Shown: positions 62,504 through 64,000 of the stretch, piece by piece
How the letters are laid out: every line of letters begins with the position of its first letter
How positions within the stretch are numbered: position 1 is the stretch's first letter
Origin: Romboutsia_C sp015668195
GTDB taxonomy: Bacteria; Bacillota; Clostridia; Peptostreptococcales; Peptostreptococcaceae
Length of the DNA stretch: 64,000 bases
Direction of reading: 5' to 3'
Assembly: GCF_015668195.1 (NCBI RefSeq)
Contig: NZ_JADPFC010000001.1
Span: forward strand, 248,001-312,000
Notes under the pieces: generated by a model
Databases searched by the model: none
The model's input: only the letters and a program-made list of their open reading frames with translations
Told to the model about the DNA's origin: nothing
Position numbers and translations under genes: made by a program

Positions 62504-62696
62504 GGGAAAAATTATAAAAAATAAAAGTTTAGTGTTTAATTTAATACTTATATTAACTATATTTATGGTTACGCAAATAATAGGAATAATAACATGTTTT
62601 AAATTTTTTAGTCAAAATTTATTTATGATATTAGCTAATTTATCATTGATAAATTTTGTTATATACAAAATAATGAGAAAGTTATCTATATTATAG
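62478..62696 (+). CDS. small membrane protein between regulator and sensor
   Basis: A 72-residue ORF starting at TTG 62478 and overlapping the regulator gene by 26 bases, preceded by GTGGGGAG. It has a basic N-terminus and two hydrophobic segments (about 19-41 and 46-66). I do not recognise it. It could be a small sensor accessory protein or a decayed fragment; its position and hydrophobic pattern support real coding only moderately. Confidence 0.5.
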   Translation: MDTKLKSFRGKIIKNKSLVFNLILILTIFMVTQIIGIITCFKFFSQNLFMILANLSLINFVIYKIMRKLSIL

Positions 62697-62731
62697 GTAA
62701 TAATTTAAATAAATTGAGATGAGGGATAAAT

Positions 62732-64000
62732 TTGAAAAAAAATAGATTAAAGAATGTATTTTTAATGTTATCTATGATTTCATTATCAATACTACTTACA
62801 GTAATACCAACTACATTTTCAATATATAGGCAAAATATGGGACTATGGACGAGTTATATGCATAAGGACAAGCAAATACTAGAAACAGATTTTTATAAAA
62901 GTAATGTATTTGAATTTAATGTACTTAGACCTATTTTATATTGGATGGGAGAAAGTGTATCAGATGTAGATTCAAATATAAGCAATTATATAAATGAAAA
63001 TACATATTATGAAGATGTTAGTAAAGGTTTAAATGAATATGGAAATGAAATAATAGAAACTAAGGAAAGAAAGCCTACTAAAGAAGAAGCTAAAAATGAT
63101 CTTTTAAATAAGGTTAATTATGGTAGAGATCAATTAAAGCAAATACATAATATTAAATTTATGGTAAAAAATACTAAAACTAATGAGTATTATACTAATA
63201 CAGGATATAAGACATTTGATGAATTTGACAAAAATATAGATGAATATACAAATATAAAAATAGACAAAAATAATTCAAATAGAAGTTACATAAAAACAAT
63301 AAATAAAAAAGTATCAGAAAATCAAACTCATTATATAGAGGGTAAGTTATTAGATGCTACACAGTATAATAATTTAGAAGTACATATGTCATTTCCTAAA
63401 AATATAGTTGGTCTAGATTTAGTACAAGAAAATTATTATAAATATACACAAGCTATGAAAGAAGTATTTATATGCTTAACATTAATGCTTACAAATATAG
63501 CTATATTAATTATATCATTAATTATATATAAGAAAACAAAGATAAATGAAGAAACTGAAGAAGGAATATTAACTAAGTTAGCAAATAAGGTACCAATAGA
63601 TATTATACTATGCTTAATGGCTATAGACCTTTCGTTATATATACCATTTTCACTTGCTTATTATATAGGATATAGCTATATGACAGAAAAAATATGCGCA
63701 GTAATAGGAGCATATCTGCTTATATATGCAGCTTACACTATAAATAGAAGAAGCAAAAAATATGATAGAAAGATATATATATTAAAAGAAACTATTATAT
63801 ATAAACTATATAAAATATTAAAAAATACTGTTATAAGTGCTTTAAAAGTATCTAAAAAAATACCTTTAATAAAAAGAATAATAATAGTCTCAATAGGTAT
63901 AACATTTATAGGTGGGGTAGTATCAGTCTTACTATATGGATTTTTCTATAATGAGGTTGTGCTTTTATTTGGAGTACCTATGTCTATGATTTTATTTACC
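62732..64000 (+). CDS. multi-helix membrane sensor, probably histidine kinase N-terminus (3' truncated)
   Basis: Open frame from TTG 62732 (RBS GATGAGGGA) to the window end, 423 residues so far. One helix lies at about 9-31, followed by an extracytoplasmic domain of about 210 residues (32-243), then helices at about 244-266, 288-312 and 318-337 and more from about 385 onward. No kinase box is reached. Position after an OmpR-type regulator makes it very likely the cognate sensor kinase, with catalytic domains beyond base 64000. The ligand is unknown. Confidence 0.75.
   Translation, partial: MKKNRLKNVFLMLSMISLSILLTVIPTTFSIYRQNMGLWTSYMHKDKQILETDFYKSNVFEFNVLRPILYWMGESVSDVDSNISNYINENTYYEDVSKGLNEYGNEIIETKERKPTKEEAKNDLLNKVNYGRDQLKQIHNIKFMVKNTKTNEYYTNTGYKTFDEFDKNIDEYTNIKIDKNNSNRSYIKTINKKVSENQTHYIEGKLLDATQYNNLEVHMSFPKNIVGLDLVQENYYKYTQAMKEVFICLTLMLTNIAILIISLIIYKKTKINEETEEGILTKLANKVPIDIILCLMAIDLSLYIPFSLAYYIGYSYMTEKICAVIGAYLLIYAAYTINRRSKKYDRKIYILKETIIYKLYKILKNTVISALKVSKKIPLIKRIIIVSIGITFIGGVVSVLLYGFFYNEVVLLFGVPMSMILFT

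Noticed and set aside
1..64000. CRISPR arrays, insertion sequences, tRNA or rRNA genes, prophage
   Set aside because: No repeat-spacer pattern, transposase, cloverleaf-like sequence or phage gene cluster was seen on either strand.

Overview
The window comes from a low-GC, AT-rich Gram-positive anaerobe of the class Clostridia. It is most likely a member of the Peptostreptococcaceae, near Clostridioides, Paraclostridium, Romboutsia or Terrisporobacter. Four things point there: a selenium-dependent glycine reductase (Stickland) operon; strong AGGAGG ribosome binding sites with occasional GTG and TTG starts; a flagellar locus whose order (late genes, flagellin, flagellin modification genes, then the flgB operon) follows what I recall of Clostridioides difficile; and a fused fliR-flhB gene. 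All sequence was read by eye. No database search was possible.

Layout. Bases 1-861 hold the 3' part of an M3 oligopeptidase gene. Bases 900-9200 are the glycine reductase operon: sigma-A promoter, glycine riboswitch, terminator, grdX (with no ATG, GTG or TTG start), trxB, trxA, grdE, grdA, grdB, grdC and grdD. grdA and grdB each contain one in-frame UGA read as selenocysteine. Bases 9200-13600 hold a gene remnant, a guanine riboswitch with xpt, a transaldolase-like gene, a secreted low-complexity protein and an orphan sensor kinase.

Bases 13600-24500 are the late flagellar genes: lytic transglycosylase, EAL phosphodiesterase, YaaR-like protein, FliN-like protein, flgM, flgN, flgK, flgL, fliW, csrA, fliS, fliD, a FliT-like protein and two nearly identical flagellins. 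Sigma-28 (SigD/FliA) promoters precede the transglycosylase and both flagellins, and both flagellin leaders carry a near-consensus CsrA site. Bases 24500-30400 encode a flagellin modification set: glycosyltransferase, HAD phosphatase, nucleotidyltransferase, methyltransferase and a CDP-glycerol-transferase-like enzyme.

Bases 31220-52300 are the early flagellar operon. It opens with a sigma-A promoter, a class I cyclic-di-GMP riboswitch and two candidate terminators, and runs flgB, flgC, fliE-fliK, flgD, flgE, motA, motB, fliO, fliP, fliQ, fliR-flhB, flhA, fliA, two flgG-type rod genes, fliM, fliN and an unknown membrane protein. Bases 52300-60650 hold a chemoreceptor and cheA-B-C-D-W-R-Y. The last 3.3 kb contain gtrA (minus strand), a decayed MATE transporter, and a response regulator followed by a small membrane ORF and a membrane sensor protein that runs off the end.

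How the parts fit. Cyclic-di-GMP probably shuts off the early operon through the riboswitch. That operon encodes FliA, which drives the late genes, and the late region carries an intact-looking c-di-GMP phosphodiesterase, so a positive feedback loop is plausible. FlgM restrains FliA, and FliW with CsrA probably tunes flagellin translation. Notable absences and oddities are no flhF, flhG, fliL or flbD in the early operon, and a FliM without the N-terminal CheY-docking peptide.
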